From Toxotes chatareus (Eukaryota; Chordata; Actinopteri; Toxotidae), in NCBI GenBank assembly GCA_016801885.1, contig CM028895.1, forward strand, positions 1,049,501 to 1,113,500: a DNA stretch of 64,000 bases, in the 5' to 3' direction. The notes beneath the pieces are model-generated. The model saw only the letters and a program-made list of their open reading frames with translations. It was not told the DNA's origin and did no database searches. Every line of letters starts with the position of its first letter. The first letter of the stretch is position 1. The translations under genes and the position numbers were made by a program. Shown piece after piece: positions 34,421 through 49,096 of this stretch.

Positions 34421-37400
34421 TTAGCCTGTTGTTTCATACAGGGGGGTGGAAGCCAAACCTCTGAATGTGTCCTGCCTGTTCCTTACATTTGTGGGACATA
34501 GTCTGTCCGAGGAGGTGAGGAGACCTCCTATCCTCCACATGAAAATGGAGAACAAGGGAAACTCATCTGACAGTAGGAAGATGCGCTGCTCCAAGTGACT
34601 GAGGAAGCCTGTTAACTCCGACCCCGCCTCCACTCTGCACGGTACCTTTGATTTCAGTAGGAGTTCCTCCAGGATCCTGAACAGGTGGCATGAGTTCTGA
34701 TACTGGTCCACAGGAAAGTTGTCCAGCCCCAAGTCCTCCTGCCCCTGGAAAGCAACATCGACATCAGGGCTGAATGATTTCTTGATAACTACCTCCAGGA
34801 CACAACATGAGAGGTCAGAAAGGAAAACAGTCACTGGGTGGCTGTCAAGAGTTTAGCAACTGGCTGGAGCTAGCTTGGCCTCCCTGACCTCCTGACCACC
34901 TCCTGGACGACTACCTGCACAAATACCTATCTGTCTAATAGTGGGAAACAGTGCATCCAAGACGTAGGCACCAAGTCCTTTAACTACATGACTGCCTTGC
35001 TACTGCTGATCCAACTGAAAGCGCAGGAGGGATGTAATTCAAAAGAGAGACCGTGGAAAGAAGCTAAAGGTAAACCATTACTCAAATAACCCCACACTGG
35101 AGTGATCTCTCAGGGATCATGGAGTGGTAGATGATGCTGGAACGTGGTGCAGGTAAATACTGCACAAGCTATTTAACAGCAGGTGACAGCAGAGAAACAT
35201 GAGGTACGAGTGTGATTGTTTTCAGAGCACACTCTACATCAAATTCAAAGCGTACAACACACAGACGCCTACAAACCAAAATGTATTCATTCAAATTGAG
35301 GGAAGCTACTGGATTTCTTCCAGGCTGTATCTCAGTGTGCCTTTCTGTGTGTTCACCTTTGTGTGAGATTTCACAAAGAAAAACAACCACCAGATGGTTG
35401 TCAGGTATTCCTCAAGGCCCGAACCTTCAGAGAGCTGACTGAAAGCCTATAACACACACACAATCAGGACCCCCATCCGGACTGGGTCACTTTCTGGGTC
35501 CAGAGAGCCAAAACACCATTTTCTTTATCTCTCACAGTTCACTTATTGGAATGTGCGTGTCTGGAAACGCTCCTCGATACAAACACACTGTTTAATACAG
35601 AATTCTTCCTGAAAGTTTATGGGTTCAAAAATAAGCGGACACACAAAAACAAAATCACCGTATCTAAATAGTTGTGTTTCGGTTCACTCTCATCAACCTT
35701 CTTCATGATACACAGGTGCATAACTCAGACTCGAGCATTTATTAAAAGAGCTGTCAGTCAGTCTGAGTGTGATAACAGGTTCCAGTCGTGTGTCAGGTTT
35801 GTTTCTGAACTGTGAATATCGGGGCTATATCTGCTGCGTGTACAGATACTTGGTGACTCGCTGCCACGAAGAGACGGTGCCAGGCAGCTCGACACAGAGG
35901 CCTCGGATATTCACACTGTCTGCGGCAGCAACTGTCAACAAGACGGGGAGGACATATTTCACTCGGGTGAACACAGGGAGAGAAGACTGCAGCGTGATGT
36001 GGCTCTGCAGATCATCGTCACAAAGATAATGACCTGATTATCTGAGCCCTGTCCATGCACAGATTCTGTTATTTTTTGGGGGGGGGGGGCAGGGGGCAGA
36101 CAGTCTGAATGATTTCTTGCCATCCTCTGAGCGCCCCAGCAGTGCTGTCAGACGATCCATCTAAAACCAAAACCAAAACAAAGTGATGGCAACATGAAAT
36201 GAAACGAGGCAGAAAGGGCGGGAACGAAAGCTCCCTGAAACTTTGAGTATGAAGAGAACGCCATGATTTATTTTAAACATGTTTTCAGCTTGACTGCCTA
36301 AACAGTGCACATCCTATTTGCGGGCACAGGCATTAATTAATATGGAATATGCAGATTCTCTTGATTTACACCAGACAAACAGCTGAAGCTGCTCAGAGAG
36401 TCAACAGTAATAAGATCTGAGCCAAAGTAAAACATTTCCTGCAGTCTGTTTGCTGCTGAGAGCCAGCGAGTGATGGAAGGTCTGAGGTCGCTGTTTAGTT
36501 TACAAATTTAAGAAAATACAAAAACCCCCATCTATGGACTGTGGGACATTTTTCACTGGACATTTCATACAGTAAATTATTCACTTGGAAAATAATAAAT
36601 GTTGACTCATGAAGCTGGACACAAACAACAATACACAGCTACTGTGTGTGTGTGTGTGTGTGTGTATGTGTCCTGGTCCACTGGGTCACCAGGACGTCCA
36701 AAAGTCCAAAAGAGTCTTTATCAAAACTTTGGCAGCAGAGTAACCCGTCATTTTTAAAAACACTGTCATTAAACTGCAAACGCTGAACAATACACACTGC
36801 AGTCAGGACAAGGCAAGTTTGCTCACTCATCACTCAGAACCACTGAGCTGGATAAACACTGTGATTCAAGGAACAACAACAGGGAATCTGGGAAAACACG
36901 GGGAGGAGCCGAGTGTTAGAACAGGAAACATAACTGCAAATAAACACTGTGCTTCAAAACAGAGAATGAAACAAAGCTGTCCTCGAAAAGGTTTCAACAC
37001 CTTTTACTGAAACAGAAGAAATAAAGATCCCACTTTTATCTCATCATCTAATCATTTGCTGCTTCGACAGATCAAAACAAATACATTTTTATTTGTGTTT
37101 ATTTGTTTTGTACAGATGTGTGTGTGATTATTTACTTTCAGGTGTGATGTCGTCACCTCCCCAAACAAAGCTGCACCGTCAGTTTTATTCGACAACATAC
37201 AACAACACTCAGGAGGCCGAGACGGTTTATGTCAGTTGCTGCTAAGAGGGAGCCCGAGACATTCTACTTTAATCTACCACCTGTCAAGCACTCGTACGCC
37301 CAACGAATTTATGAAGCCGCGGAGCGGCATTCGATGGACAGAAAAAAAAAAGAAAAAAATCGATAACTGGAATGAAAACCTGGAAGAAGCTGTGATGGAG

Positions 37401-40400
37401 CATTTGTAAAAACACACACACACACACACACACACAGTACAGCTACTCATCCACAGGGGGAGGTGACACAGACGGTGGTCAGATAGAAAACATGAAGCCA
37501 CAGAGGGCCTGCTGGGTCTCACTGCTCCTGGTTCTAGCTGGGTAACTGTAATGGTTGTATTAATAAACAGGTTAAAAAAAAGTACAGTATTCAGTGTATA
37601 GTGTTCTGTACAGATTATAAAACAGTCTGCAGTAAGGTGTTAATACGCAGACATGAGTGGCCACATACTGCAGTCACTGTAACATTCCTGTCTCTACGTC
37701 CAACAAAGACAGTCTGAGATCAACTGCTTCGCTCCACAAACGGGGTTCAAGGCTCTGACAGGCAGCAGGACACTCACCGTGTTCTTATTTTATTTCTGTC
37801 TGTTCTGTTCCATTTCCCTGCCACTGGAAATCAACGTTCCTGGCATAAAGGGGAAAAAAAACACAATGCAGACTGACAGATTCATCAAGCGAACCGAACA
37901 AAAAAAAAAATCACCAGGCCTGCCTCTGGAGAACGGAGATGTTAGAGAAAAAATTGACTAATCAGTGGGTGGCTTTTCTTCCAGATGTGGGTTCAAGATA
38001 AAATCCCCTGAGGTGGTATCTCTTTTACAACAACCCCAGGATATTTAACAAGCAAAGCATCCTTTCATAAGACGGCACGACCAGCTGTGCTTCTGGCTTC
38101 GACAGCATTCTGACACAAAATCATAAATAATTACGTTGAGTAGACAGTAGAAACAAAACTCTATTCTCAGAAAGTTTCCCCTCTGTGTTCAAAAGTATGT
38201 ACGGAGGGGTCGTCCACCGTGGTGGAGAACAGAGCACAATAAAAAGAACAAAGAGTTGGAGATAAGAACGTCAGATGAAGTGACAGGAGGCCCGTCTGCA
38301 TGGATCCAAACCCGAGTCCTGCTCTGAGTGAGAGGATGAAAACAGCAGGACAGACTGATTGAGTTTGTTGGCTCGTTAGAAGTCCTCAGGGATCCGCCGG
38401 GCTGCAGGATGACAGCGGCAGGATTCACTGCTGCGTTTTAATAACCTAGATAAACTACTCTCTCCCTCCACGCCAGTAACAGGACAGCCTTTCTCTTCCA
38501 GGCCAAACCACAAAGTCAAAAAGACTTTATCTGATCCCACTGAGCGACCGAAGCTAAAGGCTGGACGTGAGGGCACAGATGAGGCTGAGGTTAAGCAGAA
38601 GGTCATTTCATTATCGACCTTCCAGGTAAACATGATGAAGGCAACAGGAAACCGTGGGGTGTCTCTGAACATGTGCAGGAGGTTGAACTGTAACACACAG
38701 ACTCGTTCCCTGTGAAACTGTGTGTTCAAAAGCAGATAATTAGCTACCCTGAGAATCGGTTCATCAGAGACGAACACAGTCTTTCTGCTATTTTCCTGAT
38801 ATTTCCTGGACTTTAAAAATTACATCATGCTACAACTCAGACAGCGAGACATTAACAAACGCTTTAACTACAGATCTCCTCCTTGGCAGTAAAACGAATC
38901 CCTGTAAAACTGTCAGTGTAATAATGACATAATGACAAAGGCATTTAGCAGCTAAAGAGAAGCTTTAATAGCTTTAATATTTTACTGACGAGGAGCTGGA
39001 GTAATCCACGCCAGGCAGCTTTGTCTTCACTGTCAGTGTCTCACATTCATATTAAACATATTGTTGTCTTTACATTTTAATTCCTGCTTAGTGCCATGGA
39101 TCTGGATTTGGATCTGGATCTGTCAGGATAGTGAAACAGGAAATAATAAGCACCTGAACCTTTCATAGCTTGGGGGCTCCTTGGACACATATTTGACAAT
39201 AGAAAGTCCAAATAAAGTGTCCATACCCACATAGGAAACCTATTAATTACCACCGATGGGATCTGGAGATGTGAAAGGCCTTTACTGAGCTGGATGAGGA
39301 CCTCGAGTGTGGAGAGGAGAAAACTCCTGAATCTGTATGCAGCGAGCGAGCCTGAAGCACAATGACCCAGTTAGCATCGGCTGCCCTGAGATTATAAAGC
39401 AGCGCCCTCAATGGGATTTAATTGTCCATCTGATTAGACCTAGAGCTCATCTCTGTTCTGACTGGGTCACTCACGAACAGCAACCGATGGCCTGGAAGAG
39501 AAACTGAAAGTTTCTCAAGAGGAAATAAATACAAGACTGAAGACAGATACATGGGGTTTATGAAAATTTTAACTGTAAAGCAACTGTGAGCAATTATTGA
39601 AAATGGCTGCAGATAATTATTTTCATTATCAGTTAATTTCTTATTATTTTTTTGTTCTTTAAAACATATGAAAATTGCACTATTACTGGAGCTCAAGCTG
39701 ACATCTTAAAACTGTGTTCTGGTCCAGTTTGTGTTTTTGTCAGGATTTCACAAACTGTTCCCTGAGGAACAAGTTTCTGGACATTTTGAGTTGCTTTACT
39801 TTGTTTACACTGTTTACCTACATAACCTCATAAAGGCTAAACAGAGGAGGGAAAGAGGAAGGAAAGATAGACATGGAAGGACATGAAGGTAAACTGAGGG
39901 AAAACGATAATGAAAGAAAAGAGCAAAAGTGATTCATAGAAAATAAAAAAGGCAGAGAACAAGAATCAGAAAATACAGGAAAAGACGAGCAATGAGAGAG
40001 ACGAGGACAGAGCGAGGCAGTGAAAGCAGAGAGAGCGAGGGAGCAGCTGACAAAGAGCACATAATGAAGCGGTGCTCGGCTGGGAGTGTGAAGGGCAGTA
40101 ATTTACTGATCAAGGACAGAGATTGATTTGTCACCAGAGAGGAAAAGAAAAGCCCACAGAGTGAGCGAGAAGCTTCGGCCTACTCTCCACAACAATACTG
40201 TCAAGTTAGGCGGCTCTGTGTCACCACCTGAACGCTCAGAGGCCCGGCCTGAGATGACCGAGACCACACCTGCACCGAGGTCCGACCGCAACAGCTGCAA
40301 GTCAACGGCAAACATGGAGCTTCAGTACAGAAAGAATTCGAAGGTTTAATTCATTTTCACTGTGATGTAACCGGCTCCTATTTCTGTTTTCTTTTCTGTC

Positions 40401-43400
40401 TGATTTATTAGCAGTTTCTAAATTTATTCACTTTTCCTTCCGTTCTCATCCTACAGCGATTGCTTCTCTTAATAATAAAGACGACCTGATTTTTACTCTA
40501 GCACCACCATGAGGTTCACACATTCACATATCGCATATTTGGTTTCAAATGAAATAACCCAGAGTACACTTTAGCGCTGTAATCACAAACAAACGAATCA
40601 ATTTTCTTTTTTCTGTGAACAGGTTATTAAAATTTGTTCACAGCAAAAAAAAATGCTGTCGGCTGAGAATTGCCTTGCTGCTGTTAGAGAACGGGGTCAA
40701 ATATGAAAATAAGCTTGTTTACCAGCACAGTATTGATGACAAACGGTTTCTGGCCCTGGCCTTCCCCATACGGGCGTGTTGATTCTCCTATGAAGTGCAG
40801 CGTATTGCTGGTGGTCCTCCCCTGAAATGAATGCAACCACAGTCTGCTTCAGGCTTACAAGCAAAATGACCCCACACATCCTTCCCCACCTGTCAGCCCA
40901 CAGAACACAACAACTCCCAGGAATTGATTTTTTTTTTCCTCTTTTTTTTTTTGCCTTTGTCTTGTAGAAGTGTCCTCATGCAGTGTTTTATTTTTTTCCC
41001 CTGACCATCTCTTTCAAGACGGTTCGCCGGCAATCCACCGATTCAACCGACAGAAAATCGATCCAATCTCATCCGAGCCGTTGTTCTCTGAGCTCAAATC
41101 TCGACATCTCGACCGCCCGGGGAGGTGGAAGAACACAGGTTTGTCTGTTTCTCGCACACATATAAGAGAGTGCAGTATCCTCCTGTTTCTCTTTTTTGTT
41201 AAATGGTCTCATGAGGCTGTGGCAGTTGCCGACAGGAGGTCAGTTCTGTCACATCTGTCGGCCGCAGACGGCTGGTGCGACAGCTGAGTTTCCCCAAAGA
41301 CCAAACCACTATATTTCCAGTGTTCACTGGAAATATCTCCGCTTGGAGAGAGTTGATAGAGTAGAAATGCCGGAGCTGACAGGAGAGCTTCAGATTTGAC
41401 CTGACAACTCAACGTCCTTTGACTCTTTTCTCTTAAAAAGCAGTTCTGAGCTTTCATATGTTCACAGTCAGCTCCTCTACATTCAGTGAAGCTGCATGAA
41501 TCACCCACGATCCCTAAAACTGTTTTACTCACTTAACTTCATGACTTATTTTGGTGGCTCTGGTTATTATCACTCCTACCAATAACTACACTGTCCTCCC
41601 CAAGTTAGTGAAATCACTAAAAAGAAGCACCACAGGTCAAGAAATGAGCAGTTAGACACAGACTATAACATCTTTACAGACAAAAACCAGTTTCAGAGAT
41701 ACTGAATTATAGATTCAGGTGGTGACTACTCATTCACCTGAATGAACAGGTAGAAAGTCAAAGACTTCTTTTGTGCGTCTTCGGTGATTTTGTGTATTTA
41801 TTCATGACTTGAATAAAGTGAGTTTGACAGTAACTACAAAGAAGCTTCCAGGTTTAGTTTTATAAAGGGACTTTGATCGACCAGTCTCATTTCCCTTCCT
41901 GGTTAGACCACTAATGAGCTCTGAGGACGGAGGACGGCTTTGATCCTCGGCTAATTGTCCATCTTTTTCTCTCCCTCTCCCCTTAATCTGATCGATCTGT
42001 CACGTGTGCAGCGGCGGAAGTGGACGGCTCACCTCACCAAGAGCAGGTCACCTCACCGACAGGAAGTCTGCCATCGAGCCATCTATTCAACACGGGAACC
42101 GACCATGGAACACAAACAGGAACACATCTCTGTAACGGTCCACAGGTTTTACAAAAAGGTCACTAACTAGTCATTACTAATCTATGAAAAGAAAAGGAGT
42201 AGAAACAAAACTTTTCTATACAGCATATATTTAAATTATAATCTTTAATATTTCCTATATTAACAGAGTATCAGTGCACCCACAGAGCATTACAACCCAC
42301 TCTGCCGTTCTGTGGAGCATTTTTTATTTTAACAGTTCAGTCAAGGTTTGACAGCGATGAACTGACTATGATTGTTTAAGGACTCATCAAGAAACAATGT
42401 CGTGTATTCTCCGGTTCCAGCTTCTCAGATGTGATGGTTTGCTGCTTTTCTCTGTTTTCTTTTTTTTTTTTGGAGCATTTAGCAGCTAAAGAGCCAGATA
42501 CGTCCTTCAGGAGCCGGTGGAGACCAAACCAGAGCTAAGAGGAGAGGGAACACTGGGCTTACAATCTGACACACCTCAGACAAAACAGCTGTATAAGGTA
42601 ATAATGATGTTGAAGTACCACTTTTCTGTATGAACTTTATATTTTTGAAATAATATAAACTGTGAGAAGAACTGGAACTGGACTTGAAGAAATCTTAAGA
42701 AACATGTATGTGTAAATATAAACTGGGGTGCTGAAAATATGTTGCTGCTTTCACATGTTGTATAAACTGACTGATGAATGAAGAACACGGATCAGAAATA
42801 AAAACAGGCCAAACTCAGAGCAGATTTCATTCTGCTTTGCTGACATGCTGTGTATTTAAAGTCAGACTCATCAGTGCAGACACATCTCTGGTTTTGGCAG
42901 CTCTGCCTAAATTAATTTCGTCTGGCCCAAATTCCTGCTCTTTAAATGTCCTTGGCAATGATGCAGATTGCTCTAAATATTGGCTCAATTAATTTTACAT
43001 TTCATCCACTTTAATCCACTTAATGCAGCTGAAAAACCACAGTATGCACACATCTCTACACGGTGCTCAGGATCACACAAGTTAGCTCTTGACTGATGTG
43101 TTGGTCAATCAGACTGTAACTGAACCTAAAATGCCAAAGCCACTCTGACTCTGTATGAGAATGTACAGCTTGTATTTATGTGAAGCACGATTTACCAACA
43201 GCAGATGGCATTAAATAACGCTTCTGTCCATTAAAATGCCACAGTGAAGAAAAGCAGAGTAAACTCCCACTGCCTGAAAGTCATTTCTGCAGAAGCAAAC
43301 TCGTCACGTAACAAGGAGGCCATGATGGTCACGGAACCTTATATTTCCCCACCCATATCTGCATTGTAATTCAGTACAATCAGTTCTGCTCCACCACATA

Positions 43401-46400
43401 TTTATCCATTTATCTGTCCAGATCCACAGGATGCATGTGACACCAAATACTAAGCAGAGACACAGAGCAGTGGATGCAGTGGATTGTTTTAACGGAAGCT
43501 GAGAGAGGCGAGCTCTGTGGGAGGAAGATGACAGATAGAGACGAAGACGACAGGCAACCAGAGAGCCAAAGAATGCTAATTAATTAAGCCATCACCACAG
43601 ATGCCACCAGAGCTTCCACACAAAAGATGCACAGAAAGAGAAAACACACTGTCCTCAGAAAATTCCTGAATATATACGTGACAAGCACAGAGATAATAGC
43701 AAAGAACGGTCATTATTTTAAAGGGCATCTTGATCCGCGAGCCTCAACAATGCACGAGTATAAAACCACATCAACTTAAATCCACCACCACGACAGAAAA
43801 CGAGATGAAGACGCACACGCTGCGTGTTCACGGAAACACATGAAGTTAGTTACACAGTGCGAGATGCACAGTTTAGCCGCAGCGTCACCAGTCTGAGTCC
43901 AGCTCCACTGATATAAACACAGCTGGACAGGCGTCGGTCAGAAGAGACAAACTCTTTCATTAGAATAACAAATGCCATTTTAGGGGGAAGCAGCAATGAA
44001 ACACCACCACGGACCAGAGATGGAGCTCGATTAATTCTGTTATCCTGTCACATCCTCCAGCATATTAGCATAACAGTAGTGGATAACACTCGCTGACTCA
44101 CATTTTATTTTGCTCACTTTTCTGAAATCCACTTAAAACTTACTCAACATTTTAATGGAAACACAACTACTGAGATCACCCAGAAAGCCGATACGATAAA
44201 AGCATCCAAATGGCTCATTCTACAGCACTGTTAGAGGCCTGTTGGAGCTGTCAATCAAAATTAAACCAACGTGTTATTTGTTCAAATTAATTCAAACCCA
44301 ACCCGTGGAGACCGAGTTCAGATACACTGAGATTTTTTTTTTATATTAAAAAAGTTGATTACAGATTGAACATTAATTTTCTTCTCTCAAATAAAAGGCG
44401 ACAGACCTGCTCCCTGAACACCAGCTAAAATGGAACCAGAATGAATTAATACTGAATCCAACCCACACTGCTTCCCGACCCGGGCTGTCGGGCAGCTGAA
44501 AAAACTCTGACGTCTCTGTACAAGTGTGTTTCGAGAAAGGACTTGAAGGCTGATTCCAGGTAGTGACGTTAAGTTCCTCTGGCGAGTCGTGGATAAGATG
44601 AAGAGGATGTAAAGGCCGTGGATTTATTGTCCGTCAGGCTCTGATCGGTGATCATCCTGTGCTGGGTGGTTGTTTTCTACACTAGAACCTAACTGCTAGG
44701 TTTAAAATGTTCTGTTTGGAGACTACTGTGAAAACACAGGCTGATTTTTGTATCTTGCACTGACTGTCACCAGACAATTTGTTCTTACTGCTCTTCCTGT
44801 ATCAGGACCGACAATCTCCACCTCTCAGTTTACTGCTGACTCGACTCGACATGCCAGCGTCCTCCACTCCCGCCTGCCCCCGAACAGCGGGAGGAAAACT
44901 GTAACGTTGTCGTCATCATTTGTTTTCCTGCAAAGATGTGTTACTGGTTTTCTTTCCCCCTGAGGAATGAGAGCAGAGGTGAGTGAGGACAAAAAGCAGC
45001 AGACAGCCTGACAAAGCTCTCTGTGGCAACTGGAGCCGAGGGGGACGTGTAACGCTCTTAGTGGGTCTGTGTGAATGATACAGACACTACTGACTGAAGT
45101 GGAGGCTGGAAGTAAAAAGTACAATTATGCTTCATGTATGAACAATGTGTAAAGCTCACTTTGTCTTTTCATGTGTTGAAATGTTATTAAAATGAACTAC
45201 AAATAAAAACGCACATAAATCTGGCAGCTTCCTGACGCTGTCCTTAAGGCACCACAGGGTGGTGTGCCACCCACATCTGGAGCCACTGATCGAGGCTGTT
45301 GTTCTCTTCAGTAACGTGACCGTGTGAGCTGTGCTGAACGAGTAGTCTCTGCACCAAAGCACCTGAGAGACAAGGTCGAAGCACCATTTTGGTTTCTGCA
45401 AAACTCACGGATACGAGCTTAGTTTGGGATGATGTCATGTTTTCATATGTGAGGATGAAATTATGATTCATTTTCTGTCAACCCACTAACCAATTAATCA
45501 AGCAATCCATGCAGCTCCATTAACATACAAACCTGATTAGTTTTTCTTTATTAGTGTTTAAAATATTGATCTTTATCATGAGCTGATTATAATGAGAGTG
45601 CAGAGCCAGAACAAGCTGAGAACAGGCGCCAGATAAAAACTCTGATTTCCTGGGAAAAGTCGTGCAGAGAAATCCGTGTTTTATTCAACAACCTGCATCT
45701 ATATCATCACACGCTGTAGCTCCGGGATAGTAAAACAGTTTCCTCCTCGGTTCAGATGATTTAGCTGCTTGACCTGTTGCACAACTATTATTATTACTTT
45801 GCAAAGTTATGTGTCTGTCAGTCAGATCACCTGACATTACCTGTCCTAAGAAGCAACAGATTTATGGACAGCTGAGACTAACAATGAAATCATGCAGGCA
45901 GCACACCGTCTTTATAAGAAGGTAAGCTAATGTAACTGTCAGGTGCTGCGGATGTGGAGGTAACAGTAACGTACAGTCGGCCATCTTTAGTGTTGCTGTC
46001 AGGAGGGGTGAGTAGATGTAAAGATCACAGCACTGATGCTGTGTGATGATACAGTGTCTCCTCTCAAACTAAGCCCAGAAAATGGGTTAGCAGGAACGAC
46101 TGTGCTGGATCAGATCAGAGAGGACGGTTCTGTTCTCCTGATATTTAAAGATGAAATGGGATGTACCGATCAGTCCCACAGCAAAAAAATATTCTCTGAG
46201 GGCTGCGGAGCCAAAGAGTGCAAACTGAGCTGGCACTGGCCTTTAGAGGCATCAGCTGTGATGCTCATTTCCTCTGGCTCTGCCGCCACCGCTGAACCCC
46301 ACATGCCTGAAAACTAATTCATCATCCCAAAGCCAAATTTAATATCCCCAAGCCGAACTTAATATCATTAAGGGCAATCATCCCAGACACTGGCTGGCCC

Positions 46401-49055
46401 TGAAACTCATCAGATCATTCTAATGAGACAATAACACAGAGAAGTTTCATGGGATCAAGCCAACTGAAAGTTAACCAGGGAGGCTTCTCAGCCACACAAA
46501 CAAATCCAGTGGAGGATTATTTGTTCAATTTAACAACGTTTAATTTATAACACGTTACAAAATGAGGACTAATGCAAAGAGTCACTTATTTTATCTGAAA
46601 TATAGTGAAAAAACATGAAGTAGAGCTGAAACGATCTGTAGATTTACAGACAGAAAATTAAATCAGCAATAAATAATCGGCAGCTCGTACACTACGACGA
46701 GTTTCACCTGAATAACCTAATGTTTCTATAAACACAGCCTCGCGTCGTCAGAGTAATTTAAAAGACACTATGAACACATAGCTGCTTTAATCGATCACTC
46801 CTTTCAGCTGTAATCGAGTTCGTTTTGTTCCATGTTCTTCACATTGTTACTTCAGATCAGTCAATACTCAAATCACAATCCCAAGCTCAGACACACAGAA
46901 CACAGCTCTCATGCTGCTGTCCTCCTGTCAGATGGATGTCTCACTCAGCAGCTCTGATGATTACTCTTACAGGTGAATAAGTTTAAGTGCCAAATATTCT
47001 TCGGCTCCTCAAATGTGAGAATTTCCTGCTTTTCTCTGTTTGAGTCTGAGACACGGTGATCTCTAATCTTACAGACTAAACAACGAATCAATTAGTCAAA
47101 GAAATACAGTAATCAACAGATTATTCAGTAACGCAAATAACCATCAGCTTCAGCCATACTAATTTTACTGTTTGAGCCGAGGATAAGACGGTTAGCCACA
47201 GGCCGCCCACAGTTTGCATAAAATGCAGACACAGGCACGGTGACAACTGAGGGTGCATAGTAATGACGTGAGGGTGGCATTTATACTGCCCCGTGGTTTA
47301 ATGCTACTGCTGGATTTCATGGTGGCTTTGTCCCGAGGGGCTGCGGCCGTTTGGTGCCACTGACTGTCACGCCCTCTGACAGAACAACGCAGCGCCCAGA
47401 TGGCACGGCTTATCTGTATGCTGCTCCGCTCCAAGGACAGTGGCACCAGGCTGCAGCATCTCTGAGGATGCATGTCAGACAGCAGCGCCAGCAGCCGCCG
47501 CCTCCCTGCTCCTGACAGACTGCTCACGACTTTAATGCCTCCACTCACAGCCACCAATGCCCTTGAAACAGTGCACCCAGAACACTCATATTTCAGCCGA
47601 TTCCTCCGCCAGCTCAGAGTAACCCGTGGCTCATCATACGGCTTCATGTAGCATGCAGTGTAACCTCCTACAAACATTTACATATTATACTGGACTGCAC
47701 TGTCACTGCTTCACTGAAATCATGGATCTGACTAAAGACAAAACCATTCCCTCATCTCTCAGCTCGATGGTTTCAATTATTGATTTAACCAGTAATGTGG
47801 TTCCATTTTCACTTAGACACAGGTTTCTGTGTCATTTTGTGCTATTTAATCTCAAATACTGTCTGTTCAGCATCTCTGTTTCATGTAAAAAGAAAAAAAC
47901 AAAAAACACTGGCATCTTCTACAGCTACAATGATTAATCACTTAGTCATGAATATCCCCAGAGGAACTTCCCTTTTCAGCAGCAGACCATGAGAACAAAC
48001 TCCAGACAGTGACGATCAGACATCTGAATCTAACAACAACCAAAACACAACTTGTAACTGAACTCGTTCAGGCTCTACAATGTGTGTATTTTGGTCTTCT
48101 TCGGTCTTCGGCACTCAGCCATATTTTACATCATGAAGTGATGGAATTCAAGTTCAGGAAAGTTAACACCCACAGAGCTGTGAACTCAATCATTTCTGTG
48201 TTAGATCACTGCTGTGCATGTGTGGTTCCAGGTGAATGCCCAGAGGGGCGGTTAAGGTCTCCCCCCACTATGATACAAATGACAACAAGGAAATTAGGTT
48301 CATGATGTGTGAGTATGACACTAAGCGTTTCAGCCATCATCGCCTGTCCTCTCAACCTCTGGAACATAAAAGCCTGAGTCAGCGAAGAGTCGTCGGACAG
48401 ATGGGAACGATCTGCTCTCTTAACAACCAGCTGGAAAAGGGTGAAGGCCTGTTTGGCATTCACTGCTGTGGCAGGTGGTGTTCCAGTGACCTAACCACTA
48501 CTTAGGGAGTGCATATTAACAACACAGGCAGCTCAGTGTTTAAATATAATGTTGAAGGGCTTGAGGCCAGAGGCGGACTGTATGGATAAAATCCTCTATT
48601 AATATGTGTATAACTGTATATCACAATATTGATATATTTAATCAAACACCTCGGCTGAAATGCTGAACTGTTTTTGGATTACCAAAGAAAACCACACGCA
48701 GAAGAAACCAAGTTTCCAGCTCCCGAAGGATTCATGTACTTTTTCCATTTGCAGTTAGAATGACTAATGCTCTGCACTGAAAGCTGTAATCAATGTTTTT
48801 CACCAGGAATAGATGGAAATGCATAGCAACTCAGCATTGAATGGATACCTGATGACGCACACAGCTCACTTTACCTACATCACAAAATAAGACCCGAGTA
48901 AAAGGCTGCACCTGCTCAAAAGGTCTAAAAAAGAGTTGGACACCTGTAGTTTGGTTCAGTTGGTTTGGACTAAGGAAGAAAATCATACTGCTGACAAGAC
49001 ACTACTGCTTTTTAGTTCTCATCTGGTCCATGTTCACACTGACGTGCTATTTTAT

Positions 49056-49096
<41 letters not shown>

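Noticed and set aside
34745..34834. Upstream extension of the MEI4 last exon as one continuous frame
   Set aside because: The frame is open, but a clear acceptor (GCTTTCCAG) at 34745 joins in phase to the 51079 exon and restores family similarity; the extension is intron.
34421..35060. A decayed MEI4 pseudogene with in-frame stops
   Set aside because: First suspected from stops just upstream, but the finding of a matching phase-0 exon at 51079-51210 makes an intact gene the better explanation.
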